From an uncultured Bacteroidota bacterium (lineage in GTDB: Bacteria; Bacteroidota; Bacteroidia; AKYH767-A; OLB10), in assembly GCA_900696575.1 (NCBI GenBank), contig CAADHD010000035.1, positions 1-64,000 of the forward strand: a stretch of DNA of 64,000 nt. Direction: 5' to 3'. The stretch's first letter is position 1. Each line of letters starts with the position of its first letter. Positions 9,406 through 19,240 of the stretch are shown in pieces. The translations under genes and the position numbers were made by a program. The notes under the pieces are model-generated. The model was not told the DNA's origin. It saw nothing but the letters and a program-made list of their open reading frames with translations, and did no database searches.

Positions 9406-10578
9406 TCAAGACATTTTTTGAAGGGCATGCCACCACCTGTCCGGAATTTCGTTGTTGCAGGCCTGTTCATAATCCTTTTGAGAGCATGGCAGAAAATGGT
9501 TTTTAAGCATCCGATTGGCTTCAGCAGAGGGAAGTTCTATCCACCATCGCTCGGTTTTATGGCTTTTCAGGAAAATAATTTCCTGATTATAGGAAGATAC
9601 AGGCACGCGGTAAATGGTAAAATACTGCTCTTGCGATTTTACCGGAAAATCCATTTTACGGTTGGCAAACCCTTCCATAAAATACCAGATCATTTGAGCG
9701 GCTAAACCGGCCGTTTGTCCGGAATCGTCTTTCCTATGGTCATAATTGTAAAGACCTGCCCCCGTAAGTCTGTCATTCATGCCTGCATAATACATCAGTT
9801 GGCATGCTTCTTCTCCATAAAATCCATTTGGCGAGGGGTTAAGGCAGGCAGGCGCATCACTTTGCCGAACAGATGATAAATCAAAAGACAGTACATCGGC
9901 ATTTCTGATCATTGGCTCAGCTTCTTTTAAGTCTTCCCGCATTTTACCCAGACGGAAAGCATCGAAAAAAAGTTTTTCCATCAGTTCAACCTGCTCCTGC
10001 CCTACATAAAATGTCTGATAACCAATGTTGGTATAGTTAAAGAGGTAATTGGGGCTTCGAAGAACGATTTTACCCAGGTAAGTTTTATGGTTCAGGGGCT
10101 CTTCGGGTGCGCCAAGGTCAAAGGCAGGATCTATGCCGGTAATGTTAATGACTTGTTCAAGATTTTCGTATCCCAGGTAATGAGCATAAGTTAAATCCTG
10201 GCTACCTCCGATGATAAACGGAATGATATTCCGCTGCAATAAATCAGTAATTACAGCTCCAATGGCATGGTATGAATCTTCAATTGTATGGCCGGGAATA
10301 AAATTTCCCAGATCAGCAAGGCGGCATAAATGGCTATGTTTTTTCAGCGCATAAAATTCGTGCCTGATCTTATCTGCAGCGTTTTTTGTAAATGATTCAA
10401 CACCGGCTCCCCTGTACTCTCCTATGCCGAGTAACACTACATCTACATCTACATCACCCGGAAATCCATGTTGAACACTGTTCAACTGAACGTGCTGCAA
10501 CAGTGAATCTGCATGATGGTATTTACCATCATTAAAAACAGAAAGATCCACCGGTTTAAAGAAGTCTTCTAAATTCAC
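9406..10578 (-). CDS. Arginase/formimidoylglutamase-fold protein with altered metal site
   Basis: A ureohydrolase-fold protein of 390 residues, the type often annotated as formimidoylglutamase in Bacteroidota. The three metal-binding regions are recognisable but changed: GGSQDLT replaces GGDH (His to Gln), GIDPAFD replaces DAHxD (His to Ala), and LSFDLSS replaces SFDxD (last Asp to Ser). Three of the six arginase manganese ligands are therefore missing, which argues against normal hydrolase activity. Its start overlaps the topA stop by 4 bases, and it lies upstream of porP and gldKLMN in the same direction. Function is unknown; a structural or regulatory role is possible. Confidence 0.8.
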   Translation of the reverse strand: MNLEDFFKPVDLSVFNDGKYHHADSLLQHVQLNSVQHGFPGDVDVDVVLLGIGEYRGAGVESFTKNAADKIRHEFYALKKHSHLCRLADLGNFIPGHTIEDSYHAIGAVITDLLQRNIIPFIIGGSQDLTYAHYLGYENLEQVINITGIDPAFDLGAPEEPLNHKTYLGKIVLRSPNYLFNYTNIGYQTFYVGQEQVELMEKLFFDAFRLGKMREDLKEAEPMIRNADVLSFDLSSVRQSDAPACLNPSPNGFYGEEACQLMYYAGMNDRLTGAGLYNYDHRKDDSGQTAGLAAQMIWYFMEGFANRKMDFPVKSQEQYFTIYRVPVSSYNQEIIFLKSHKTERWWIELPSAEANRMLKNHFLPCSQKDYEQACNNEIPDRWWHALQKMS

Positions 10579-13139
10579 CTGGAAGTTTTTTTTGCTTTTG
10601 ATTTAGGTGATGAAGTTGCCTTTCTTTTTGCTGCGGCTTTTACTTTACCCTTTGATGACTTTTTCTCAGGTTGTCCGGCTAATTTTACAACTTCATCATA
10701 GGTAAGTGTTTCCGGAACAATTTCTTTGGGAATCTTGATATTTCTTTTCTCAAATTCGATGTAAGGGCCATATCTTCCATTCAAAATCCTCACTTCTTTA
10801 TTCTCTTCAAACTCACGGATTACTTTTTTAGCTTGAGAATCTTTCTTGGCAGTAACAATTTCCATAGCTCTGCCAAGACCGATAGTCCAAGCATCCTCAT
10901 TTCGCGGTATGGAATAAAAAGCGCCATCATATTTTATAAATGGCCCGAATCTGCCTTTGGAAACTATCACTTCTTTCCCTTCAAAAATTCCAAGATTTCT
11001 CGGATTGCGTGCTAAATCAGGTGTTAATCTTTTCTCCTGAATAATTTCTATTGCACGCTCATAAGTTATCTCATACGGATCATCGGTTTTAGGTAAAGAA
11101 TAAAATGTATCGCCATGCTTAACATAGGGTCCGTAACGTCCTATTGCTATTGTTAAATCTGCATTTTCAAACTGACCGAGTGTTCTGGGTAATTTGAATA
11201 AGGAAAGGGCTTCTTCAAGTGAAATTGTTTCCAGCCTTTGTCCGGGTCTGAGGCTGGCAAACTGAGGTTTCTCATCGTCCTCATTCATTTTCTTTTGTGC
11301 CATCGGACCATAGCGGCCTATACGTACAGAAACGGTTTTTCCTGTTTCGGGATCAATTCCAAGAATTCTTTCCCCACTGGCTCTTTCAGCTGTTTTCTCT
11401 GTTTTTTCAACTACTTTATGAAATGGATTATAAAATTCTTTCAGCATCTTGCGCCATTCTAATTTTCCTTCGGCAATGTCATCAAATTCTTTTTCTACAT
11501 AAGCAGTAAAATTGAAGTCAAGAATCTGTTCGAAATTCTGAACCAGAAAATCGTTAACCACAGTTCCAATATCCGTTGGAAAAAGTTTTGCTTTTTCGGC
11601 TCCGGTTGTTTCGGTTTTTTCAACGGTTGAAACAACATTATCTTTCAGGGTAACCACCCGGTATTTTCTTTCTCTTCCCTGCCGGTCTTCCTTAACAACA
11701 TAACCGCGCTTCTGAATTGTAGAAATGGTGGGGGCGTAAGTAGAAGGTCTTCCAATGCCTAACTCTTCTAACTTCTTTACAAGGCTTGCCTCGGTGTATC
11801 TTGCCGGAGGGTTGGTAAAGCGTTGACGGGCTTCAATAAAATCAAGTTCGGTTTTCTGCCCTGTTTGAAGAGGCGGGAGCATGTTTCTCTCACCGTCTTC
11901 CGGTTCTTCATCGGTTGACTCAAGATAAACTCTTAGAAAACCGTCAAACAAAATGACTTCTCCGATTGCCTTAAACTTATCATCGGTTTTATTATTGCCA
12001 ATAGTTACAACTGTGCGTTCAATTTTAGCATCACTCATTTGGGAAGCAATGGCTCTTTTCCATATCAGTTCATATAAACGCTTTTCTGACACATCACCTT
12101 CAACGGTTGACTGATTGAAATAAGTGGGTCTGATAGCTTCGTGCGCTTCCTGGGCTGAAGAAGATTTTGTTTTGTATCGCTGGGGATTGGAATACTGACT
12201 TCCATACGATGAAAGAATTTCATTTTTAGCATTACCGATTGCCTCTTCGGAAAGATTAACCGAATCAGTACGCATGTAGGTAATTTTTCCGCTTTCATAA
12301 AGGCGTTGTGCCACCATCATGGTTTGAGAAACAGAAAATCCAAGTTTGCGGCTTGCTTCCTGTTGCAGTGTGGAAGTAGTAAAAGGAGCTGATGGTGATT
12401 TTTTTCCGGGCTTTTTCTCAAGATTTTCAATGGAAAATTCTGCCCCGTTCAATTTTTCAAGCAGTTGATGACATAATTCGGCTGTCTGGAGTCGGTCTTC
12501 AAGCTCGGCTTTTAAAAATTTCGGAAATCCTTTTTCATCATAAACCAGAAATGTACCTGAAACTTTAAAATAAGAGGAAGCCTTATGATTTTCATATTCC
12601 CTTTCGCGTTCCACAATAAGCCTTACAGCAACTGACTGCACTCTTCCGGCCGATAATCCAGCTTTTACTTTTTTCCAGAGTACAGGAGAAAGTTCAAACC
12701 CAACCAGCCGGTCAAGAATTCTCCGTGCCTGTTGTGCATCTACAAGGTGTTTATCTATCTTCCTCGGATGTTTAATGGCATTCTCAATGGCAGCCTTGGT
12801 AATTTCGTGAAAAACTATCCGTTTTATTTTGCTGTCCTTCAGCTTTAGGGCTTCGGCCAAATGCCATGATATTGCCTCCCCTTCACGGTCTTCATCTGTA
12901 GCCAGCCAAACTATTTTAGCATCAGCCGAAAGTTTCCTTAGTTCACCGATGATGGTTTTTTTATCGTTTTGAATTTCGTACTTCGGCTCAAAATCGTTTT
13001 CAATATCCACGCCTTTGTCATTCTTTACCAGATCGCGCACATGACCGTAGCTTGATTTTACAAGGTATCCTTTGCCGAGAAAACCTTCAATTGTTTTTGC
13101 TTTTGCGGGCGACTCTACAATTACTAAGTTCTCAGCCAT
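10575..13139 (-). CDS. topA: DNA topoisomerase I
   Basis: Type IA topoisomerase that relaxes negative supercoils. The TOPRIM domain has the acidic motif DEDREGE at residues 82-88, and the catalytic tyrosine is Tyr288 in ITYMRTDS. The C-terminus lacks Cys4 zinc fingers and instead has four repeats marked by GRYGP or GRFGP (about residues 610-820), ending in a Lys-rich tail of about 30 residues. The length is 854 residues. The stop overlaps the start of the arginase-like gene (ATGA-type coupling), and miaB lies divergently 154 bases away. Confidence 0.97.
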   Translation of the reverse strand: MAENLVIVESPAKAKTIEGFLGKGYLVKSSYGHVRDLVKNDKGVDIENDFEPKYEIQNDKKTIIGELRKLSADAKIVWLATDEDREGEAISWHLAEALKLKDSKIKRIVFHEITKAAIENAIKHPRKIDKHLVDAQQARRILDRLVGFELSPVLWKKVKAGLSAGRVQSVAVRLIVEREREYENHKASSYFKVSGTFLVYDEKGFPKFLKAELEDRLQTAELCHQLLEKLNGAEFSIENLEKKPGKKSPSAPFTTSTLQQEASRKLGFSVSQTMMVAQRLYESGKITYMRTDSVNLSEEAIGNAKNEILSSYGSQYSNPQRYKTKSSSAQEAHEAIRPTYFNQSTVEGDVSEKRLYELIWKRAIASQMSDAKIERTVVTIGNNKTDDKFKAIGEVILFDGFLRVYLESTDEEPEDGERNMLPPLQTGQKTELDFIEARQRFTNPPARYTEASLVKKLEELGIGRPSTYAPTISTIQKRGYVVKEDRQGRERKYRVVTLKDNVVSTVEKTETTGAEKAKLFPTDIGTVVNDFLVQNFEQILDFNFTAYVEKEFDDIAEGKLEWRKMLKEFYNPFHKVVEKTEKTAERASGERILGIDPETGKTVSVRIGRYGPMAQKKMNEDDEKPQFASLRPGQRLETISLEEALSLFKLPRTLGQFENADLTIAIGRYGPYVKHGDTFYSLPKTDDPYEITYERAIEIIQEKRLTPDLARNPRNLGIFEGKEVIVSKGRFGPFIKYDGAFYSIPRNEDAWTIGLGRAMEIVTAKKDSQAKKVIREFEENKEVRILNGRYGPYIEFEKRNIKIPKEIVPETLTYDEVVKLAGQPEKKSSKGKVKAAAKRKATSSPKSKAKKTSR

Positions 13140-13249
13140 TTAGTCAGAATTTCTTTGCAACAGAACAATTTTGAATGCGCAAATAAAAACCATTTTCAGA
13201 ATTACAAGTTTTCAGAAAGCAAAATGCTGTGCCGGTTCCTGCCATAAAA

Positions 13250-13279
13250 CTGCACTCGCATAACTAATTTTTACTTTTG
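13250..13279 (+). promoter_or_regulatory. Candidate promoter of miaB
   Basis: The -7 element TACTTTTG (13272-13279) matches TAnnTTTG exactly, and CTG at 13250-13252 lies 19 bases before it where the Bacteroidota -33 TTG is expected. The start codon is at 13294, so the leader would be under 10 bases. Confidence 0.5.
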
Positions 13280-13293
13280 CAGACTCTAAAAAA

Positions 13294-14772
13294 ATGCGGG
13301 AAAATTTTTCTGATTCAGTAATTGATGAAACAAAACAGGGTACTGCTTACAGTGAGGTGCTGAAACCTGTTACCTCCAATGGGCGAAAACTCTATTTGGA
13401 GAGTTATGGCTGCCAGATGAATTTTTCTGACAGTGAAATTGTGGCTTCGGTACTTACCGGAGCGGGATACAGTATAACGACCGACCATCATACGGCCGAT
13501 GTGATTTTACTAAACACCTGCGCTATTCGAGAAAATGCGGAATTAAGAGTAAGGCAGCGGCTCAACGATTTTAAAGCCAGAAAAAAAACTAATCCATCCC
13601 TAATTGTGGGTATGCTGGGATGTATGGCTGAAAGACTGAAATCAAAACTACTTGAAGAAGAAAAATTAGTTGACCTGGTGGCAGGCCCGGATGCTTACCG
13701 CGATTTACCTTCGCTAATAACTACGGTTGACTCAGGCCAGAAAGCAGTGAATGTATTGCTGTCACGTGAAGAAACCTATTCAGATATAAGTCCTGTTCGC
13801 TTAGCAAGCAATGGCGTAACGGCCTTTATATCCATCATGCGTGGATGTGATAATATGTGCTCCTTTTGCGTAGTTCCTTTTACACGCGGCAGGGAACGCA
13901 GCCGCAATCCTCAAAGTATTGTTGAAGAAGCAAAACAATTATTTGAAAGCGGATATCGTGAAATCACTCTTCTTGGTCAGAATGTTGATTCCTATTTATG
14001 GTGGGGGGGCGGCCAGAAAAAAGAACTGGATGAAAAACTTGTAGCAAATGCTTTAAACCATCGTTTACCGGAACAGGAACAGAAACATTATACCACGTTT
14101 GCTGATTTGATTGAACTTGTTGCTAAAATAGACCCTAAACTTCGAATCCGGTTTTCTACTTCCAATCCGCGCGATATGACCGATGCCGTTTTGCATGTAA
14201 TGGCACAGTATAACAACATCTGCAAATACATTCATCTGCCGGTTCAATCCGGAAGCAGTACAATGCTTGAGCGAATGAACCGGGGGTATTCACGTGAGCA
14301 GTACCTGGACCGCATCCGGTCTATTAAATCAATTCTGCCCGGTTGTAGCATATCAACTGACATCATAGCAGGGTTTTGCAGCGAAACCGAAGATGAGCAC
14401 AACGAAACTCTTACTTTAATCAAAGAAGTTTCATTCGATTTTGCCTATATGTTCAAATACTCCGAAAGACCCGGTACGGCTGCAGCCAAAAAATTTTCTG
14501 ACAATATCCCCGAAGTAATAAAAACAAAACGGTTGCAGGAAATTATTGCACTGCAAATGCAACTGTCTTTAGAGAGTAATCAAGCTGATGTTGGTAAAAC
14601 ATTTGAAGTGCTTGTAGAAGGTGTATCAAAAAAATCAGACCAGCAATTGTTCGGCAGAAATTCTCAGAATAAAGTTGTCGTATTTCCTAAAAAAACATTT
14701 AAACCGGGCGATTATGTCTGTATAAAAATAACCCATTGTACAGCGGCAACACTGGCCGGAATTCCTGTTTGA
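13294..14772 (+). CDS. miaB: tRNA-2-methylthio-N6-dimethylallyladenosine synthase
   Basis: Radical SAM methylthiotransferase modifying A37 of tRNAs that read UNN codons. The N-terminal UPF0004 domain contains ESYGCQMN (Cys40) and two further cluster cysteines ([19 protein letters not shown]). The radical SAM motif CxxxCxxC lies in [10 protein letters not shown] at about residue 180, and a TRAM domain ends the protein. At 492 residues it is slightly longer than average because of about 30 extra N-terminal residues. A -7 promoter element directly precedes the ATG. Confidence 0.96.
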   Translation: MRENFSDSVIDETKQGTAYSEVLKPVTSNGRKLYLESYGCQMNFSDSEIVASVLTGAGYSITTDHHTADVILLNTCAIRENAELRVRQRLNDFKARKKTNPSLIVGMLGCMAERLKSKLLEEEKLVDLVAGPDAYRDLPSLITTVDSGQKAVNVLLSREETYSDISPVRLASNGVTAFISIMRGCDNMCSFCVVPFTRGRERSRNPQSIVEEAKQLFESGYREITLLGQNVDSYLWWGGGQKKELDEKLVANALNHRLPEQEQKHYTTFADLIELVAKIDPKLRIRFSTSNPRDMTDAVLHVMAQYNNICKYIHLPVQSGSSTMLERMNRGYSREQYLDRIRSIKSILPGCSISTDIIAGFCSETEDEHNETLTLIKEVSFDFAYMFKYSERPGTAAAKKFSDNIPEVIKTKRLQEIIALQMQLSLESNQADVGKTFEVLVEGVSKKSDQQLFGRNSQNKVVVFPKKTFKPGDYVCIKITHCTAATLAGIPV

Positions 14773-14863
14773 AAAAAATTCCAATTAAGAAACAGGATAG
14801 CCTACCGGGCTTACACTTGAATTATTGAACTATTAACCTTTTATTTGTGCTGCAATTTGCCCA

Positions 14864-16414
14864 ATGAAAACAGCAATTTTGATTGCCTTTATAACCTTGG
14901 CTTGTATTAAAATTCAGGCTCAGTCGTTTGCACGCTATTTCTGGTCAGGAGCTTTAACTTCTGAAAGCATTAAGGTGAATGCAAAATTTTCAGCCGTTGC
15001 ATCTCAGGTTCGTTTGGCTGTTGATACTGATTCATCATTCACTAATGCTCTTTACAGCAATTCGTTTTCTGTTGAAGACTCTAACAGCCTTATTGTTTCT
15101 GCTACCATAAGTAACCTGCAACAGAATACTCAGTATTATTTTGCCTTTGAAATTAACTGGATTCTTGATTTAACACCGGGCCGTATCGGTAGTTTTAAAA
15201 CCGCACCGGCCGGTCCGTCAAATTTCGATTTTGCCTTTAACTCATGCATTGGAAATGCTTATCACACATTCACGCAACGTGTAAAAAATCATAACCCGTT
15301 ATTTTTTATAAGTTCCGGTGATTTGCATTATGGAAATCCAAATTCAACAGATGTGGGAATACACCGCCAGAAGTATGAGGGCAGCATTTTAAGCAGAGAA
15401 CCTACCAGCTCATTTTTCAGAAACACACCCATAGCTTATACATGGGACGACCATGACTTTTGCGGAAATGCAAGCGATAGTAATTCCATAGGAAAAGATA
15501 ATGCCCGGCAGGCTTACCTTGAATATGTTCCATACTATTCATTGCCTGATCCGAATGGAGCTATCTTCCAGTCATTCACCATTGGAAGGCTTCATTTTAT
15601 AATGACGGATAACCGTTCAACCAAAACACAAAATTCCATGTGGCTTAAGAGTCAACACAACTGGTTCAGGCAGGAAATGCTTTATGCACGCGATAATAAA
15701 CTTATGGCCGTTTGGATAAATTCACTTCCCTGGAATGGTGCAACACATCATGAAAACTGGGCTGCCTACCAGGCTGAACGTACCGGAATTGGCAATTTTC
15801 TTCGCGACAGCAACATTGTAAACATGATGATCCTCTGCGGTGATGCACACATGCTGGCCATTGATGATGGCAAAAATGCTGATTTCTCAACAGGGCAAAA
15901 CAGCCCTTTCCGGTATCCCATTTTTCATGCCGGAGGTGTTGCCCGGGGTGGCTCCGTAAAAGGCGGACAGTTCAATGCAGGTGGTCCTTTCAGAAACACC
16001 AACCTTGAACAGGGACATTATGGCATTGTAAGGGTTTTTGATAATGGCGGAGATACCATTTGCCTTTCATTAGAAGGTTACAGAACCGACAATGACGGGC
16101 TTTATGATTCTTTGCTTGTAAACTATACCTTTTGCCGAAACCTAGTTAATCCGTCATTGCTTTCAGTAAACGAAGTGTTTGTTTCGCCTAACCCTTCATT
16201 CGGTACTTTAAATTTTATTTTCAATGATTCAAAGAAAGATGTGGAAATAGAAGTTACTAACCTTGAAGGTAAACGCGTTTTTAAATCTAAACTTCAAGGC
16301 GTTCCAAATCAAAAAGTGTTTTCAATCAGCCTGCCACCCCATTTGAAAGGAATTTACATAGCTAGCATTATGGCCGATAAGGAAACCGCGAACCGTAAAA
16401 TTGTTATTAAGTAA
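14864..16414 (+). CDS. Secreted PhoD-like phosphatase/phosphodiesterase with T9SS sorting domain
   Basis: A secreted metallophosphoesterase of the alkaline phosphatase D type, 516 residues. A signal peptide ending KIQAQ is followed by an Ig/fibronectin-like PhoD N-domain and the catalytic domain with SSGDLHYGN, WDDHDFCGN and ILCGDAHM, which carry metal ligands. The last 80 residues (VFVSPNPSFG to RKIVIK) form a type A T9SS sorting domain, so the enzyme should leave through the system encoded upstream. It probably scavenges phosphate from esters outside the cell; its exact substrate is unknown. It is separated from neighbours by 91 and 97 bases. Confidence 0.88.
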   Translation: MKTAILIAFITLACIKIQAQSFARYFWSGALTSESIKVNAKFSAVASQVRLAVDTDSSFTNALYSNSFSVEDSNSLIVSATISNLQQNTQYYFAFEINWILDLTPGRIGSFKTAPAGPSNFDFAFNSCIGNAYHTFTQRVKNHNPLFFISSGDLHYGNPNSTDVGIHRQKYEGSILSREPTSSFFRNTPIAYTWDDHDFCGNASDSNSIGKDNARQAYLEYVPYYSLPDPNGAIFQSFTIGRLHFIMTDNRSTKTQNSMWLKSQHNWFRQEMLYARDNKLMAVWINSLPWNGATHHENWAAYQAERTGIGNFLRDSNIVNMMILCGDAHMLAIDDGKNADFSTGQNSPFRYPIFHAGGVARGGSVKGGQFNAGGPFRNTNLEQGHYGIVRVFDNGGDTICLSLEGYRTDNDGLYDSLLVNYTFCRNLVNPSLLSVNEVFVSPNPSFGTLNFIFNDSKKDVEIEVTNLEGKRVFKSKLQGVPNQKVFSISLPPHLKGIYIASIMADKETANRKIVIK

Positions 16415-16482
16415 TCCTGAACTTTTTTATGTAATTGCCTGGGGTTTTCAATGAGCCATACAACCTGATGCTTTCATTGATT

Positions 16483-16490
16483 TAATTTTG
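16483..16490 (+). promoter_or_regulatory. Candidate -7 promoter element for the sigma-54 activator gene
   Basis: TAATTTTG matches TAnnTTTG exactly. The TTG that opens the longest frame downstream is part of this element, so translation more likely starts at the ATG at 16512, leaving a leader of about 15 bases. Confidence 0.45.
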
Positions 16491-16511
16491 TGCAATAATC
16501 AGTTACCGGAG

Positions 16512-17726
16512 ATGACAGTTCAGGAAATAAAACAGCGGTTCGGAATCATTGGCACATCCTCTCATCTTGATCATGCAATTAACACAGCAAGACAGGTTGC
16601 ACCAACGGATCTAACCGTCCTCATTACAGGAGAGAGCGGAACGGGAAAAGAAGTTTTTCCTCAGATTCTTCATCAGCTTAGCACCCGTAAGCATGGTAGT
16701 TTTATTGCAGTTAATTGCGGAGCCATTCCTGAAGGAACTATTGATTCGGAGTTATTCGGTCATGAGAAAGGAGCCTTTACCGGAGCGCATGAGGGGCGCA
16801 AAGGATATTTTGAAGTGGTAAATGGCGGAACTATTTTTCTTGATGAAGTAGCCGATCTTCCACTACTTACACAGGTTCGCTTATTACGTGTTCTTGAAAC
16901 CGGAGAATTTATCCGTGTAGGTTCTTCCAAAGTTCAGAAAACCGATGTTCGTGTGGTAGCTGCTACCAATGTAAATCTTTCACATGCCATTCAGAAAGGA
17001 AAATTCAGGGAAGACTTGTTTTACCGGCTGAATACCGTTCCAATACATGTTCCTGCGTTGCGAGAGCGTAAAGAAGACATTCCACTATTGTTCAGAAAAT
17101 TTGCTTCTGATTTTGCTGAGCGCTATCGCATGCCCACTGTTAAATTGCTGCCCGATGCATTACAGGCATTAATCAGTTATCGCTGGCCGGGTAATGTGAG
17201 ACAGCTGAAAAATGTAACCGAGCAACTTTCCATACTCGAACAGAAAAAAGAAATCAGTGCTGAAGCGCTACTCAAGTATATTCCTGCCGATACGCAAACA
17301 ATGCCGGTACTGATGTCGGAAGCAGGCAGCGAACTGAACGAACGTGAACTGCTTTATAAGGTGCTGTTTGAAATGAGAAAAGAATTAACCGACCTTAAAA
17401 AAGTAGTATTCGGAATAATTAAGAACCCTGAAAACTTCGAGTCGCTGAAAGACCTCCAATTGCAAATGTTTCAAAATTTTGCGGAGCCGGTAAAAGCAAC
17501 AGAAGAAGGAATGCACATTACCTTTAAACCATCTTCACCGGTTAATGCAGATGATGTTCAGGATGCTGAAGAAGCCATTGAAATACTGAATCTGACTGAA
17601 TTGGAGAAGCAAACCATCATTAAGGCATTGCAAAAAAATGAAGGAGTAAGAAAAAACGCTGCTAAAGACCTTGGAATTTCTGAGCGCACCTTGTACCGAA
17701 AAATGACAGAATATAACTTGAGCTGA
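16512..17726 (+). CDS. Sigma-54-dependent transcriptional activator without sensor domain
   Basis: An AAA+ enhancer-binding protein that remodels sigma-54 RNA polymerase. It has Walker A GESGTGKE at residues 40-47 and the sigma-54 contact loop GAFTGA at 87-92, then an arginine-finger region and a C-terminal Fis-type helix-turn-helix ending RTLYRKMTEY. No receiver, GAF or PAS domain precedes the AAA+ module, so activity is probably set by expression, by a partner, or constitutively. A stretch of about 80 residues between AAA+ and DNA-binding domains is not recognised. The stop lies 1 base before the lptE-like gene. Confidence 0.92.
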   Translation: MTVQEIKQRFGIIGTSSHLDHAINTARQVAPTDLTVLITGESGTGKEVFPQILHQLSTRKHGSFIAVNCGAIPEGTIDSELFGHEKGAFTGAHEGRKGYFEVVNGGTIFLDEVADLPLLTQVRLLRVLETGEFIRVGSSKVQKTDVRVVAATNVNLSHAIQKGKFREDLFYRLNTVPIHVPALRERKEDIPLLFRKFASDFAERYRMPTVKLLPDALQALISYRWPGNVRQLKNVTEQLSILEQKKEISAEALLKYIPADTQTMPVLMSEAGSELNERELLYKVLFEMRKELTDLKKVVFGIIKNPENFESLKDLQLQMFQNFAEPVKATEEGMHITFKPSSPVNADDVQDAEEAIEILNLTELEKQTIIKALQKNEGVRKNAAKDLGISERTLYRKMTEYNLS

Positions 17727-17727
17727 T

Positions 17728-18234
17728 ATGCAGAACAACCGGGGTATTCTGCTTTTTATTTGTTTTTACCTGGTTGCCACCGGATGTAAAAATTATTCAT
17801 TTACCGGAGCTTCCGTTTCGCCCGATGTAAAAACTGTTTCCATTGCATACTTTCCCAACCGCGCTTCACTGGTACAGCCATCGCTCAGCCAGGCTTTTAC
17901 TGAAAAGCTTCGCGATAAATTCACCTCTCAAACAAATTTGACGTTAAAGGAAGGAGAAGCCGATTTACTTTTTGAAGGATTTATTTCCGATTACCAGACC
18001 AATCCAACCGCCATTCAGGGTAATGACAATGCAGCGTTAAACAGGCTAACCATTTCCGTAATGGTGAAGTTCATCAATACAAAAGATCCGAAACAAGATT
18101 TTGAAACTTCCTTCTCACGTTTTGCAGACTACAGCGCCAGCCAGAATTTTGCTACCGTAGAACAAGACCTGATCAGCCAAATAAACTCTCAGTTAGTTGA
18201 TGATATTTTTAACCGCGCAATGGTAAACTGGTAA
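17728..18234 (+). CDS. LptE-like outer-membrane lipoprotein
   Basis: A lipoprotein of 168 residues: lipobox VATGC with Cys20, then the LptE-family start NYSFTGASVSPDVKTVSI and a conserved IAYFPNRA. In Bacteroidota this family is taken to be the LptE partner of the LptD translocon for LPS insertion. It begins 1 base after the sigma-54 activator stop and ends 1 base before the next gene, so the four genes through secG look like one operon. Confidence 0.85.
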   Translation: MQNNRGILLFICFYLVATGCKNYSFTGASVSPDVKTVSIAYFPNRASLVQPSLSQAFTEKLRDKFTSQTNLTLKEGEADLLFEGFISDYQTNPTAIQGNDNAALNRLTISVMVKFINTKDPKQDFETSFSRFADYSASQNFATVEQDLISQINSQLVDDIFNRAMVNW

Positions 18235-18235
18235 T

Positions 18236-19216
18236 ATGAATACTTCGCGGTTCCATTCCTTGCTTACTCATACCTCCGAACCGGATGCATCAGACCTGCC
18301 GGGCATAAAGGAAATTATCAATGAATTTCCTTTCTTCTTCCCTGCTTATGCATTACAGGCAAAACTGATGAAAGAGCTTGGCTTCATCGGATTTGAAAAA
18401 TCGCTGACCATAGCTGCCGCTTATGCACCTGACAGAACTTTATTGCATGAATTTATTCATGCAGTGCCGGTACATGAGGAAGTTGCTATTGCTGAACAAG
18501 CAGTTTCTGAAAGTAGTAAGCAAAAGGAGATAATTGTTCAGCCGCAGGATGCGATTCCTGAACCAACTCATCAGGTTATTTCCATAAAAATCAGCGAACC
18601 GGAAATAAAAGCTGCTGAACCGGTAGCCGAAGAAAATCACAAGCTGGTTTCAATCATAGAACAACGCTTTCAGGAAATTGAAAAACACCAGGAAGAGCAA
18701 CCCACAGTAATTCAAAAAGAAGAAACTCCTGAAACGGAAAATGCCGATTCAAAGCATGCCATACCCTCTGCAGAAAACCTGAAACCTCAAGTTGATGAAC
18801 CAATGACTTTTACCGGTTGGCTTAAATATCTTTCGGAAAAAAAAACAGAAGTTACCGGTAATAAAAAAACTCCCGTTTCAACTGATGTTTCAGCAGCCGA
18901 ATCCGTTCCATCCAATTTTGAAGTAACTTCAACTGCAATAACAGATCCTGCTGCAGATGTATCATCCATCATTGATAAGTTCATTGCCAATGAACCCCGC
19001 ATATCCACAGCCAAAGCCGGATTTTTTAATCCTGTCAATGCTGCCCGGCAAAGCGTTGAAGACCATGAAGACCTTGCCTCTCCTACCCTTGCTCAGATTT
19101 TCCTGATGCAGGGAAACAAGGAAAAAGCCATAGAGATTTACCGAAGGCTTATGTTGCTATATCCTGAAAAAAGCCATTTCTTTGCGGCCCAAATTGAAAA
19201 AATTCAACATCAATAA
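18236..19216 (+). CDS. Conserved hypothetical protein with C-terminal TPR-like motif
   Basis: 326 residues, no signal peptide. The N-terminal 80 residues are helical (EFPFFFPAYALQAKLMKELG), the middle 150 are acidic, Glu/Pro/Thr-rich and likely disordered, and the C-terminus has one tetratricopeptide-like unit (TLAQIFLMQGNKEKAIEIYRRLMLLYP). I recognise it as the kind of gene that sits between lptE and secG in Bacteroidota, but its function is not known. The overlap-free 1-base spacing to the lptE-like gene suggests translational coupling. Confidence 0.75.
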   Translation: MNTSRFHSLLTHTSEPDASDLPGIKEIINEFPFFFPAYALQAKLMKELGFIGFEKSLTIAAAYAPDRTLLHEFIHAVPVHEEVAIAEQAVSESSKQKEIIVQPQDAIPEPTHQVISIKISEPEIKAAEPVAEENHKLVSIIEQRFQEIEKHQEEQPTVIQKEETPETENADSKHAIPSAENLKPQVDEPMTFTGWLKYLSEKKTEVTGNKKTPVSTDVSAAESVPSNFEVTSTAITDPAADVSSIIDKFIANEPRISTAKAGFFNPVNAARQSVEDHEDLASPTLAQIFLMQGNKEKAIEIYRRLMLLYPEKSHFFAAQIEKIQHQ

Positions 19217-19240
19217 TTCAAATCACTAATTTCTGAAATC

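Noticed and set aside
16488-16511. Longer start (TTG) for the sigma-54 activator
   Set aside because: The TTG is part of an exact TAATTTTG promoter element and the family domain begins after the ATG at 16512.
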